Assembly (NCBI RefSeq): GCF_036865545.1
Contig: NZ_CP142208.1
Span: forward strand, 3,286,001 to 3,350,000
DNA length: 64,000 nt
Direction: 5' to 3'
Source: Erwinia sp. E_sp_B01_1
GTDB taxonomy: Bacteria > Pseudomonadota > Gammaproteobacteria > Enterobacterales > Enterobacteriaceae
A program made the translations under genes and the position numbers. Under the pieces are notes generated by a model. It saw only the letters and a list, made by a program, of their open reading frames with translations. It ran no database searches and had not been told where the DNA came from. Below are positions 55,565 to 64,000 of this stretch, piece after piece (positions within the stretch are counted from its first letter, which is position 1; every line of letters begins with the position of its first letter).

Positions 55565-55676
55565 AGTGAACATGCTTCCGTAAGTTCATCCTTTATCTTC
55601 CTGACCGCCGCGTTAACAACGGCCCGAAATTTACTGGATAAATTATTAAATTTTTTTCCGGATTTTATCCGAAGCT

Positions 55677-57023
55677 TTACCAGCGGGCCTTTAACAGGTT
55701 TGGCTGGATACCGGCAATTGCGTGCGCGTTGCTGAAGACCTGAGGCGCAATACCGGCCTCAAACTCTTCACGGAAATATTTAATGGCGCTCTGCAGTGGC
55801 TCTACTGCTCCCGGCGCGTGTGCACAGAAAGTTTTACCCGGACCAAGCTGGCGGCAAAGCTGCAGCAGGGTTTCAATATCGCCCGGCTGCCCCTCTTTGC
55901 GCTCCAGCGCGCGGAGGATTTTCACACTCCACGGCAGGCCATCACGGCATGGCGTACACCAGCCGCAGGATTCTCGGGAAAAGAACTCTTCCAGGTTGCG
56001 CACCAGCGAAACCATTCCGATTTCATGATCCACAGCCATAGCCAGTGCGGTACCAAGACGACTGCCGGCCTTACCGATGCTGGCGAACTCCATCGGCAAA
56101 TCGAGGTGTGATTCGGTCAGGAAATCTGTTCCCGCACCGCCCGGCTGCCAGGCTTTAAATTTCAGTCCGTCACGCATACCACCGGCATAATCTTCCAGGA
56201 TTTCGCGGGCCGTAGTACCAAAAGGCAGTTCCCAGACGCCAGGGTTTTTAACGCGACCGGAGAAGCCCATCATTTTGGTGCCGGTGTCATCACTGGTGGA
56301 GATGCCTTTGTACCAGTCGACGCCGTTCGCCAGAATTGCCGGAACGTTCGACAGGGTTTCCACGTTGTTCACGCAGGTCGGCTTGCCCCATGCGCCTGCG
56401 GAAGCAGGGAACGGCGGCTTGGAGCGTGGGTTAGCACGGCGTCCTTCCAGCGAGTTAATCAACGCGGTCTCTTCACCACAGATGTAGCGGCCCGCGCCGG
56501 TGTGAACAATCAGTTCGAAGTCAAAGCCCGTACCCAGGATATTTTTTCCCAGGTAACCCGCTTCAGTAGCTTCGACAATTGCCCGGCGCAGGTTCACGGC
56601 GGCCTCAATGTATTCGCCGCGCAGGAAGATGTAGCCACGGTAGGCTTTCAGCGCAAAGGCGCTGATCAACATGCCTTCCACCAGCTGATGAGGCATCTGC
56701 TCCATCAACAGGCGGTCTTTATAGGTGCCCGGCTCCATCTCATCGGCGTTACACAGCAGGTAACGGATGTTCATGGATTCGTCTTTTGGCATCAGGCTCC
56801 ACTTCAGGCCTGTCGAGAAGCCCGCACCGCCGCGCCCTTTCAGACCCGAATCTTTAACGGCTGCGACAATTTCGTCCTGCGACATCGTTTTCAGGGCTTT
56901 GTCCGCACCGGCATAGCCGCCGGTGCTGCGGTATTCATCAAAGAACACCGGCTGCTTATCATCACGCATACGCCAGGTCAGCGGATGCATTTCAGCAGTA
57001 CGAATGATCTGTTTGATTGTCAT
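55677..57023 (-). CDS. nuoF: Complex I subunit NuoF, NADH and FMN binding
   Basis: A 448-residue peripheral subunit (E. coli 445), the NADH entry site. It has the NADH/FMN loop [16 protein letters not shown], the FMN-contact segment [17 protein letters not shown], and the N3 cluster in [12 protein letters not shown] with a fourth Cys in [10 protein letters not shown]. It overlaps nuoE by 4 nt (ATGA). Confidence 0.97.
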   Translation of the reverse strand: MTIKQIIRTAEMHPLTWRMRDDKQPVFFDEYRSTGGYAGADKALKTMSQDEIVAAVKDSGLKGRGGAGFSTGLKWSLMPKDESMNIRYLLCNADEMEPGTYKDRLLMEQMPHQLVEGMLISAFALKAYRGYIFLRGEYIEAAVNLRRAIVEATEAGYLGKNILGTGFDFELIVHTGAGRYICGEETALINSLEGRRANPRSKPPFPASAGAWGKPTCVNNVETLSNVPAILANGVDWYKGISTSDDTGTKMMGFSGRVKNPGVWELPFGTTAREILEDYAGGMRDGLKFKAWQPGGAGTDFLTESHLDLPMEFASIGKAGSRLGTALAMAVDHEIGMVSLVRNLEEFFSRESCGWCTPCRDGLPWSVKILRALERKEGQPGDIETLLQLCRQLGPGKTFCAHAPGAVEPLQSAIKYFREEFEAGIAPQVFSNAHAIAGIQPNLLKARW

Positions 57024-57535
57024 TGATACTGCTCCAGTAAATTGACGACATTTTCCGGCGTCAGGTGTACGTGAGTATCTTCGTCCACCATCATGGTCGG
57101 CCCTTTGTCACAGTTACCAAGGCAGCAGGTTGGCAGCAGCGTGAAGCGGCCATCCGGCGTGGTCTGGCCTGGTTTGATGTTGAGATTCTCTTCTAATGCA
57201 GCCTGAATCCCCTGGAAACCGGTGATGTGACAGACCACGCTGTCGCAGTAGCGGATCACATGACGGCCAACCGGCTGACGGAAGATCTGGCTGTAAAATG
57301 TTGCCACCCCTTCCACATCGCTGGCCGGGATCCCCAGCACGTCCGCGATAGCATTGATCGCGCCATCCGGCACCCAGCCACGCTGTTTCTGCACAATTTT
57401 CAGTGCTTCGATTGACGCCGCACGGGCATCTTCGTAGTGGTGCTTTTCATGCTCGATAGCGTCATGTTCAAACGCGCTCAGCTCAAAAGCTTTGGTCTCT
57501 TCGATCGTTTCGATCGCAATTCGTTGATCGTGCAT
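57020..57535 (-). CDS. nuoE: Complex I subunit NuoE, 2Fe-2S N1a
   Basis: A 171-residue thioredoxin-fold subunit (E. coli 166). Cluster N1a ligands lie in [11 protein letters not shown] and [13 protein letters not shown]. The N-terminal 20 residues are slightly longer and acidic ([19 protein letters not shown]). It starts 2 nt after the nuoCD stop and overlaps nuoF. Confidence 0.96.
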   Translation of the reverse strand: MHDQRIAIETIEETKAFELSAFEHDAIEHEKHHYEDARAASIEALKIVQKQRGWVPDGAINAIADVLGIPASDVEGVATFYSQIFRQPVGRHVIRYCDSVVCHITGFQGIQAALEENLNIKPGQTTPDGRFTLLPTCCLGNCDKGPTMMVDEDTHVHLTPENVVNLLEQYQ

Positions 57536-57537
57536 AA

Positions 57538-59337
57538 TTAGCGGTCCACGTCTGACATAACAAAATCGATACTACCGAGGTATACGATCAGGTCGGATAC
57601 CAGGCTGCCGTTGATCACTGACGGAATCTGCTGCAGGTGTGGGAAGCTTGGCGTACGCACACGGGTGCGGTAGCTCATGGTGCTGCCATCGCTGGTCAGG
57701 TAGTAACTGTTGATCCCTTTGGTCGCCTCAATCATCTGGAAAGATTCGTTAGCCGGCATAACCGGGCCCCACGAGACCTGCAGGAAGTGAGTGATCAGCG
57801 TTTCGATATGCTGCAGCGTGCGCTCTTTTGGCGGCGGCGTGGTCAGCGGGTGATCCGCCTTGAACGGGCCTTCCGGCATGTTGTTCAGACACTGCTCAAG
57901 AATACGCAGACTCTGGCGCATCTCTTCCATCTTCAGCATCACACGGGTGTAAGCACAGCTGATGCCATCACCAATCGGGATCTCAAAATCGAAGTTTTCA
58001 TAGCCGGAGTACGGACGCCATTTACGCACGTCAAAATCCAGTCCGGTAGCGCGCAGGCCGGCACCGGTGGTTCCCCATGCCAGCGCCTCTTCCAGGTTAT
58101 AGGCGGAGACGCCTTTCGAACGGCCTACCAGCACCGAGTTTTTCAGCGCCGTTTGCTCATAAGCTTTCAGACGTTTTGGCAGCCAGTTGATGAAATCACG
58201 CAGCAATCCATCCCAGCCTCTCGGCAGGTCATGCGCCACGCCGCCAATGCGGAACCAGGCCGGGTGCATACGGAAACCGGTGATCGCTTCAACCACATCG
58301 TAAATTTTCTGGCGGTCGGTAAAGGCAAAGAACACCGGGGACATCGCCCCAACGTCCTGAATAAAGGTGGAGATATAGAGCAGGTGGCTGTTAATACGGA
58401 ACAGCTCTGACAGCATCACGCGGATAACGTCAACGCGCTCTGGCACCTTGATACCGGCCAGTTTTTCAACGGCCAGCACGTAAGGCATTTCGTTAACGCA
58501 GCCGCCAAGGTATTCGATGCGGTCGGTGTACGGAATGTAGCTGTGCCAGGACTGACGCTCGCCCATCTTCTCCGCACCACGGTGGTGGTAACCCACATCC
58601 GGCACGCAGTCGACAATCTCTTCACCGTCCAGCTGCAGAATGATGCGGAAAGCACCGTGCGCCGAGGGGTGGTTAGGCCCGAGGTTGAGGAACATAAAGT
58701 CCTCGGTGGAGGTGCCGCGCTTCATGCCCCAGTCTTCAGGCTTGAAGGTCATCTGCTCCATCGCCAGATCTTCGGTTTTTTTGGTCAGCTCAAACGGGTC
58801 GAACTCGGTAGCACGCGCCGGGTAATCTTTGCGCAGCGGGTGCCCTTCCCAGTCCTGCGGCATCATAATGCGCGTCAGGTGCGGGTGACCATCGAAGGTG
58901 ATACCGAACATCTCCCAGGTCTCGCGCTCATACCAGTTGGCATTGGCGAAAATTTTGGTGACGGTGGGGACGTGCAGATCTTTTTCAGATAACGCCACCT
59001 TGAGCATAATGTCGCGGTTACGTTCAATAGAGATAAAGTGATAGAAAACGGAAAAATCCGCAGCGGGTAAACCGTCGCGGTGAGTACGCAGACGCTCATC
59101 CATTCCGTGAAGGTCGTAGAGCATCACGTAAGGTTTAGGCAGCTTGCGCAGGAACTCAGTAATCTCAAGAAGCTGTTCACGCCTCACCCAGACAACCGGT
59201 ACGCCGGTACGGGTCGGTTGAACGGTAAAGGCATCTGGCCCAAAACGGTTACGCAGCTCGCCGATCACCGGGTCATCCTGGTGATCACGGGTTTGCCATT
59301 CTGGCTGAGCGAGATCTTGCGTGGTCAAATCTGTCAT
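57538..59337 (-). CDS. nuoC: Complex I fused subunit NuoCD
   Basis: A 599-residue fusion of NuoC (about 1-180; [23 protein letters not shown]) and NuoD (about 200-599; [30 protein letters not shown], and a C-terminal [22 protein letters not shown]). NuoD contributes conserved His and Tyr at the quinone pocket. The fusion is typical of Enterobacterales. A 173-nt spacer separates it from nuoB, longer than the other internal gaps. Confidence 0.97.
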   Translation of the reverse strand: MTDLTTQDLAQPEWQTRDHQDDPVIGELRNRFGPDAFTVQPTRTGVPVVWVRREQLLEITEFLRKLPKPYVMLYDLHGMDERLRTHRDGLPAADFSVFYHFISIERNRDIMLKVALSEKDLHVPTVTKIFANANWYERETWEMFGITFDGHPHLTRIMMPQDWEGHPLRKDYPARATEFDPFELTKKTEDLAMEQMTFKPEDWGMKRGTSTEDFMFLNLGPNHPSAHGAFRIILQLDGEEIVDCVPDVGYHHRGAEKMGERQSWHSYIPYTDRIEYLGGCVNEMPYVLAVEKLAGIKVPERVDVIRVMLSELFRINSHLLYISTFIQDVGAMSPVFFAFTDRQKIYDVVEAITGFRMHPAWFRIGGVAHDLPRGWDGLLRDFINWLPKRLKAYEQTALKNSVLVGRSKGVSAYNLEEALAWGTTGAGLRATGLDFDVRKWRPYSGYENFDFEIPIGDGISCAYTRVMLKMEEMRQSLRILEQCLNNMPEGPFKADHPLTTPPPKERTLQHIETLITHFLQVSWGPVMPANESFQMIEATKGINSYYLTSDGSTMSYRTRVRTPSFPHLQQIPSVINGSLVSDLIVYLGSIDFVMSDVDR

Positions 59338-59510
59338 AAGTTGTTCACCATGTGGGCCTGCAGGCAGGCACTCAGTATTGGCGGGGCCTGCGCGTGTTCT
59401 GTTTTTTATGCGCTGTCAGTCAGGCCATCCATAAACTGTTCTACCTGTTCTTTTCTCTGACGCTGCCCCTGTCGTGCGACCGGAAGCAACGCCATTATCG
59501 CGGGTAGCGG

Positions 59511-60185
59511 TTAAATTTCGTCCGGGGTGCGCAGGTTAGTAACGGCAATGCGTTCACCCTGCTTTCTTTCGCGCTCTGACTGCATATTGGCGCGATAGAC
59601 ACCCTGATCGCCTACGACCCATGAGAGCGGACGACGCTCTTTACCGATCGATTCCTGCAGCAGCAGCAGCGCCTGCATATAGGCTTCCGGACGCGGTGGG
59701 CAGCCAGGGATATAGACGTCAACAGGCAGGAATTTATCCACGCCCTGCACCACCGAATAGATGTCATACATCCCGCCGGAGTTAGCGCAGGCACCCATGG
59801 AGATCACCCATTTCGGCTCCAGCATCTGGTCATACAAACGCTGAATAACCGGCGCCATCTTGGTGAAACAGGTTCCGGCCACCACCATGAAATCCGCCTG
59901 GCGAGGCGAGGCACGGATAACTTCCGACCCAAAACGAGCCACGTCGTGCACCGAAGTGAACGAGGTGGTCATCTCTACGTAGCAGCAGGAAAGGCCGAAG
60001 TTAAACGGCCATAAAGAGTTTTTGCGCCCCCAGTTCACCATATCGTGCATGGCATGCTCCAGCTTGCCCATATAGACATTCTGGTGAACGTGCTTTTCCA
60101 GGGGATCGGTCACGATCTCCTGTTTCTGTAATGGGTAACGGTCATTCTCGCCGTTCGGGTCCGCGCGGGTGAGCGTATAGTCCAT
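59511..60185 (-). CDS. nuoB: Complex I subunit NuoB, cluster N2
   Basis: A 224-residue peripheral subunit (E. coli 220) holding the terminal cluster N2 next to the quinone site. The tandem Cys pair is in [10 protein letters not shown], with further ligands in VAGTCFTKM and [11 protein letters not shown]. The C-terminus (about 195-224) is basic and less conserved. It lies 15 nt after nuoA. Confidence 0.97.
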   Translation of the reverse strand: MDYTLTRADPNGENDRYPLQKQEIVTDPLEKHVHQNVYMGKLEHAMHDMVNWGRKNSLWPFNFGLSCCYVEMTTSFTSVHDVARFGSEVIRASPRQADFMVVAGTCFTKMAPVIQRLYDQMLEPKWVISMGACANSGGMYDIYSVVQGVDKFLPVDVYIPGCPPRPEAYMQALLLLQESIGKERRPLSWVVGDQGVYRANMQSERERKQGERIAVTNLRTPDEI

Positions 60186-60200
60186 CTTTAAGCCTCGCTT

Positions 60201-60638
60201 TTACTGCGTATGACGGTTGGAATGCGAGATAGTGGTTGGCTTGACGACGACACGACGAGGTGCAGGCGCCCAGTCCAGCGCGCGAATACGCACCAGATAA
60301 ACCAGTCCAGCAAGCAGTACCAAAATGAAAATGGTGGCTTCCACGAAGCCGACCCAGCCGCTTTCGCGGATTGCGGTCGACCAGGCGTATAAATAGAGGG
60401 CTTCAACGTCGAAGATGACGAAGAACATGGCCACCAGATAGAACTTGGCGGACATCCGAAGATGGGTTGTTCCTACCGCAGGCGCACCGGATTCGAAAGG
60501 GGTGTTAGTGTATCTTCCACGGGCTTTCCCGCCTAAAAACCATGCTCCGGCCAGCATTGCACAACAAAGGCCGATAGCGACGATCAGGAATACAGCAAAT
60601 GCCCAGTTATGGGCGATAACTTCTGTAGTTGTAGACAT
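60201..60638 (-). CDS. nuoA: Complex I subunit NuoA
   Basis: A 145-residue membrane subunit with three helices (E. coli 147), the first gene of the operon. It has [12 protein letters not shown] (loop near the quinone entrance), [22 protein letters not shown] with conserved Asp and Glu, and [16 protein letters not shown] 60638 ([12 protein letters not shown]) is the family start; the in-frame Met 7 codons upstream is rejected. The C-terminal tail (about 125-145) is basic and poorly conserved. Confidence 0.95.
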   Translation of the reverse strand: MSTTTEVIAHNWAFAVFLIVAIGLCCAMLAGAWFLGGKARGRYTNTPFESGAPAVGTTHLRMSAKFYLVAMFFVIFDVEALYLYAWSTAIRESGWVGFVEATIFILVLLAGLVYLVRIRALDWAPAPRRVVVKPTTISHSNRHTQ

Positions 60639-61199
60639 ACGCTCTGCTTTACTCAACAAGGGGTGTCAGGCGTTCTGCTCTGTAACCGGCAGTTAACCTA
60701 CCCCATCGATTCAGGGGAAAAATAAAAAACCTTATAAATTTTGCTGTCTTTTTTGATTAGGCAGCGATTTTATGTGGTTTTTTACTCCTTTCTATAACCT
60801 TCTGTCAACTTTGACAAAAGTATCCGCACATTAATTTACACCCGCATCATTTTTTTAACATTTTATGCGCAGAAAATGAGCTAAATCGAGTCAGTCCGGG
60901 GTGCCTGATCAAGTGTAGCGGGTAATTCCCTGTACGGATCGCGGATTTAACAATCTCTATTTTGGCAGGAATCGCCCTGCTTTCCTTCCCCTTTATGGGG
61001 CTATTTTTTTGATCCAGCGCACAGTTTCATGTTTTTTGATGCAAAAACCAGCAACTTTCTCTTCGCAAAATCATTACGATAAGACCATTACACCGCACAG
61101 ATTGTTAACTTTAACCGTCGATTCAGGTCTGGAGCATTATTCATCGCCAGAGAAATTTCCCGGCAAAAAAAGGCATCATTTTCCTGAGAAAAATCCAAT
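60639..61199 (-). promoter_or_regulatory. nuo promoter region and long leader
   Basis: 560 bp between lrhA's terminator and nuoA without a gene. It has T/A-rich tracts at about 60715-60800 and 60845-60870. The nuo promoters are expected here (E. coli nuo responds to ArcA, NarL and Fnr), but I could not place -35/-10 elements or binding sites with confidence. A short open frame at 61009-61221 runs into the lrhA terminator and is not credible. Confidence 0.45.
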
Positions 61200-61240
61200 A
61201 AAAAAGCCCCTCAATGCCTGATTGCATTGAAGGGCTTATT
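61200..61240 (-). terminator. lrhA terminator
   Basis: 13-position stem (AGCCC-TCAATGC against GCATTGA-GGGCT, one mismatch) with a 6-nt loop, followed by six T on the minus strand, 68 nt after the lrhA stop. Confidence 0.88.
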
Positions 61241-61307
61241 TCATTAAATCTGCTCTTATTATTCGTTAAAAATTAACAAATAAGTTCAGCAGTAAAGAAA
61301 CTTAATT

Positions 61308-62234
61308 TTATTCGTCTTCATCCGGGAATGAAGTGCTGTCCTGACCTGATGCCGTCAGGTTATAAGGATCGTTGCTTGATTCCATCGCGTTAAAGATCGC
61401 CAGGGCGAGCTCATTGTCGCTTTCCGGATTACGGCACAGCAGGTATTCCGTATCTGGTAATACCGGCAGACCTTCAGCCGCACCCATCACGCGAAGCTCA
61501 GGGCTCATCATCTCTACCGGACGGGCAGTGACACCCAGACCCGCTTTAACCGCTGCACGAACCGCTGCAAGGGTGGAAGCCACGTAGGAGATGCGCCATG
61601 GAATGCCCGCCTCGTTGAGGTGGTCAATAGCCATATCGCGATAAGGGCTCGGCTCATCCAACAGCACCAGAGGAATCGCTTCCCCGCGCTGGAAGATGTA
61701 ATCCGCCGCGCAATACCAAAGCGTTGGAGAAGTACGCAATACCTGCCAGGTGAAGTTCATCGGGCTGGAGGTGGTGACAACTAAATCCACTTCTCCCTGA
61801 TTCAACATCTCCATCATGAAAGGATTGCGTTTCACGCGTACATCAATTGCCAGCTTGGGATAAACAGACGTGACCCGGTTCAGCAGGAAAGGCAAAATAG
61901 TGTCGGACGTGTCATCAGAAGCGCCAATAGTCAGCACGCCCTGGATATTGCTGTACATCAGAGAAGTACAGGCTTCGTCATTGAAGCGCAGAATTTTTCT
62001 GGCATAGCCGAGCAGCTGAATACCATGCTCCGTCAATAACTTGTTGCGTCCATGTCTGGCAAACAGCTCTTTGCCTACCAATTGTTCGAGACGCTGCATC
62101 TGCTGGCTTACAGCCGATTGCGTTCTGCATACCGCTGCTGCTGCGGCAGCAAAGGTGTTCAGATCGGCAACCGCAACAAATGTTCTCAGCAGATCGAGGT
62201 CTAGATTAAGAATCGGACGATTTGCATTAGTCAT
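61308..62234 (-). CDS. lrhA: LysR-type regulator LrhA (HexA/PecT family)
   Basis: A 308-residue LysR-family transcription factor (E. coli 312). The N-terminal winged helix-turn-helix has [20 protein letters not shown] and [23 protein letters not shown]. The C-terminal effector domain begins near 95 ([20 protein letters not shown]). Known roles: in E. coli it represses flhDC (motility) and affects RpoS; in plant-associated relatives (HexA, PecT) it represses exoenzymes and virulence. ATG 62234 is supported by the [14 protein letters not shown] start. It lies upstream of nuo on the same strand, separated by a terminator. The C-terminal tail is Ser/Asp-rich ([10 protein letters not shown]). Confidence 0.95.
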   Translation of the reverse strand: MTNANRPILNLDLDLLRTFVAVADLNTFAAAAAAVCRTQSAVSQQMQRLEQLVGKELFARHGRNKLLTEHGIQLLGYARKILRFNDEACTSLMYSNIQGVLTIGASDDTSDTILPFLLNRVTSVYPKLAIDVRVKRNPFMMEMLNQGEVDLVVTTSSPMNFTWQVLRTSPTLWYCAADYIFQRGEAIPLVLLDEPSPYRDMAIDHLNEAGIPWRISYVASTLAAVRAAVKAGLGVTARPVEMMSPELRVMGAAEGLPVLPDTEYLLCRNPESDNELALAIFNAMESSNDPYNLTASGQDSTSFPDEDE

Positions 62235-63087
62235 GTTTTCTTCACTTTATAAGATTTTTAAGAACAGCTACCCTGGTGTTATTACCGCCGTATCAAAAGG
62301 ACACCGCGATAACCAATGCGTAATGCTTTGAGCGAAAAGGCGCTCTGCATTACTTTTCTTTGCAGACCTGAACCTCTCCACAGCCCAAATATCCCCGGCT
62401 TTCACCGCAGGTGGAACTGATGACAAAGTGTTCCGTCTGATATATCACTACTGCACGCAGCACTAACTCATAAGGGGCAGAGAGCGGCGCTTATCTGGTA
62501 TATCAACGCCGCAAGCCTGACTATATTGTCTGACTAGGGTGCTGATAACGTGTTACAACCATGTAAAATTGAACGACCAGAACGCTGTGGGAACAGCGGA
62601 ATAATGATAAGAATCATTTAAGCTTGCCGGTGAGAGTATGGTGCTTAATATCACCTGAGAAACTTGCGCGCGGGGCACAAAGTCCTCTGGCTATTATCCT
62701 GACATACTGTCGATTATTTTTTAAGCCCTAATCCTGTAATTCTTATCAGTAAAGTAACATTTTATTGGCTAACCCCCGCCCAGTCAGTGTTTCGCCACGA
62801 AAATTTATCATTCCGTGTCACGTCTGCCGTCATCGCCCTGGTAAAGGGGGGATTCCGGGGGGAATACCCTGCTGTTGGCCCTAACTCAAACCGGTTATTT
62901 TCCCACCACTCAAATAAGACATTTTTGACAGTTCCAGAGTTCATCAATCCATCTGAATTTACCAAATGCTTACAAGAAAGTGCGTTGCAGCGCCTTTTCA
63001 AAGCCCGACGTGGCTCTTCAAAAGTGCATCAGAGAGGAGTACATTGTGCGGGTTAGTTTTCCATGGCAGGAAAGTCAAAGGCGAAAA
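62235..63087. other. Divergent lrhA-alaA spacer, no credible gene
   Basis: 853 bp. The left half should hold the lrhA leader; E. coli lrhA has a leader of about 370 nt. A Fur-box-like repeat (62603-62618) and a GC hairpin CGCTGT-GGGA-ACAGCG (62583-62598) lie about 350-385 nt before the lrhA start. In the right half, open frames of similar length occur on both strands (62787-63056 plus, 62762-63001 minus), with no ribosome site that I can defend. I treat these as leader sequence of alaA or a possible small RNA, not genes. Confidence 0.45.
62603..62618. promoter_or_regulatory. Fur-box-like inverted repeat upstream of lrhA
   Basis: AATGAT, AAGA, ATCATT: perfect 6-bp arms with a 4-bp spacer. The classical Fur core has the same arms with a 1-bp spacer, so the fit is imperfect. 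It sits near where the lrhA transcript would start if its leader is as long as in E. coli. Confidence 0.35.
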
Positions 63088-64000
63088 ATGAATCCAATTG
63101 AAAAATCAGGCAAACTGGATAACGTATGTTACGACATTCGTGGCCCGGTGTTAAAAGAAGCAAAGCGTCTTGAGGAAGAAGGTAATAAAGTTCTCAAGCT
63201 GAACATCGGCAATCCGGCTCCGTTTGGTTTTGAAGCCCCGGATGAAATTCTGGTAGACGTGATCCGTAACCTGCCCAGCGCGCAGGGCTATTGCGACTCC
63301 AAAGGCCTGTACTCTGCGCGTAAAGCGATTGTTCAGCATTATCAGGCCCGCGGCATGCGTGACATGACCGTGGAAGATGTTTATATCGGCAATGGCGTAT
63401 CCGAACTGATCGTGCAGTCCATGCAGGCGTTACTGAACATGGGCGATGAGATGCTGGTGCCGGCTCCGGATTACCCCCTGTGGACCGCTGCCGTTTCCCT
63501 GTCCAGCGGTAAAGCGGTGCATTATCTCTGCGATGAGTCGGCAGGCTGGTTCCCGGATCTGGACGACATTCGCAGTAAAATCACCCCGCGCACTCGCGGC
63601 ATCGTGATTATCAATCCTAACAACCCGACCGGCGCGGTCTACAGCAAAGAGCTGCTGCTGGAAGTGGTTGAGCTGGCCCGCCAGCATAATTTGATTATTT
63701 TCGCTGATGAAATCTACGACAAGATCCTTTATGACGCAGCTCAGCATCACTCCATTGCCGCGCTGGCGCCGGATCTGCTGACCATCACCTTTAACGGGCT
63801 CTCCAAAACCTACCGCGTGGCCGGTTTCCGTCAGGGATGGATGGTGCTTAATGGCCCGAAAAAACATGCTAAAGGCTATATTGAGGGGCTGGAAATGCTC
63901 GCCTCTATGCGCCTGTGTGCCAATGTACCGGCTCAGCATGCCATTCAGACCGCGCTGGGTGGCTATCAAAGCATCAGCGAGTTTATCGCACCGGGCGGCA
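63088..64000 (+). CDS. alaA: Glutamate-pyruvate aminotransferase AlaA (partial)
   Basis: The first 304 residues of a PLP-dependent class I aminotransferase (E. coli AlaA, formerly YfbQ, 405 residues), which makes alanine from pyruvate and glutamate. It is cut by the right edge. It has KVLKLNIGNPAPFGF, YIGNGVSELIVQSMQALL, PAPDYPLWTAAVSLS, IINPNNPTGAVYS, FADEIYDKILYD (PLP-contacting Asp and Tyr) and FNGLSKTYRVAGFRQGW with the Schiff-base Lys. ATG 63088 (MNPIEKSGKLDNVCYDIRG) matches the family start. It is divergent from lrhA, as in E. coli. Confidence 0.96.
   Translation, partial: MNPIEKSGKLDNVCYDIRGPVLKEAKRLEEEGNKVLKLNIGNPAPFGFEAPDEILVDVIRNLPSAQGYCDSKGLYSARKAIVQHYQARGMRDMTVEDVYIGNGVSELIVQSMQALLNMGDEMLVPAPDYPLWTAAVSLSSGKAVHYLCDESAGWFPDLDDIRSKITPRTRGIVIINPNNPTGAVYSKELLLEVVELARQHNLIIFADEIYDKILYDAAQHHSIAALAPDLLTITFNGLSKTYRVAGFRQGWMVLNGPKKHAKGYIEGLEMLASMRLCANVPAQHAIQTALGGYQSISEFIAPGG

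Noticed and set aside
62762..63056. Two overlapping opposite-strand frames (79 and 89 codons) before alaA
   Set aside because: No convincing ribosome site or family; annotated only as an open block worth checking.

Overview
The window is a chromosomal segment of a gamma-proteobacterium of the order Enterobacterales. Core genes (rcsD-rcsB-rcsC, gyrA, ubiG, nrdAB-yfaE, menFDHBCE, nuoA-N, lrhA, alaA) run nearly residue for residue with their E. coli counterparts as I remember them. The accessory content and a BapA-type giant adhesin fit the Erwiniaceae (Erwinia/Pantoea group) best. The genus is an inference; there is no rRNA or species marker here.

Layout. 1-10917 (minus): the N-terminal 3639 codons of a giant BapA-like surface adhesin, about 35 tandem Ig-like domains, running off the left edge. 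10918-11725: its leader and an AT-rich divergent spacer. 11726-19119: an MFS transporter almost abutting rcsD, then rcsB, with rcsC convergent; this is the Rcs envelope-stress phosphorelay. 19276-19926: an unrecognised 216-aa protein. 20091-23674: gyrA and the divergent ubiG. 23675-28091: nrdA-nrdB-yfaE (aerobic class Ia ribonucleotide reductase and its ferredoxin), preceded by a control region with paired NrdR-like boxes, two DnaA boxes and a palindrome. 28164-36650 (minus): yfaY, then the menaquinone genes menF-menD-menH-menB-menC-menE, with 4-nt overlaps between D, H, B and C. 36798-45348: elaB and elaA, adjacent in E. coli, are separated by opgD, marC, a lone pqiB-like gene, yiaW-yiaV, a frameshifted lipoprotein gene and a yahO-like gene. 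45531-60638 (minus): the complete 13-gene respiratory complex I operon with fused nuoCD. 61308-62234: lrhA. 63088-end: alaA, truncated by the right edge.

How it works together. The nuo and men operons supply the NADH dehydrogenase and one of its quinone acceptors, and ubiG serves the ubiquinone branch. Envelope and biofilm functions recur: BapA, Rcs, OpgD (periplasmic glucans), the PqiB-like MCE protein, YiaVW, and LrhA, a repressor of motility and virulence genes in relatives.

Most interesting signals. (1) The bapA leader folds on paper into a closed multi-hairpin RNA: a 10-bp long-range stem ends two nucleotides before the Shine-Dalgarno, and one internal 17-bp hairpin pairs fully only in the bapA-sense RNA, through G-U wobbles. 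(2) The BapA N-terminus has a TAAG di-alanine motif before a poly-Gly linker, resembling LapG protease sites of LapA-type adhesins. (3) The Ig domains fall into four- and five-domain higher-order repeats. (4) A lipoprotein gene is frameshifted exactly in a T6 tract inside its signal peptide. I found no CRISPR array, tRNA, rRNA, insertion sequence or prophage.
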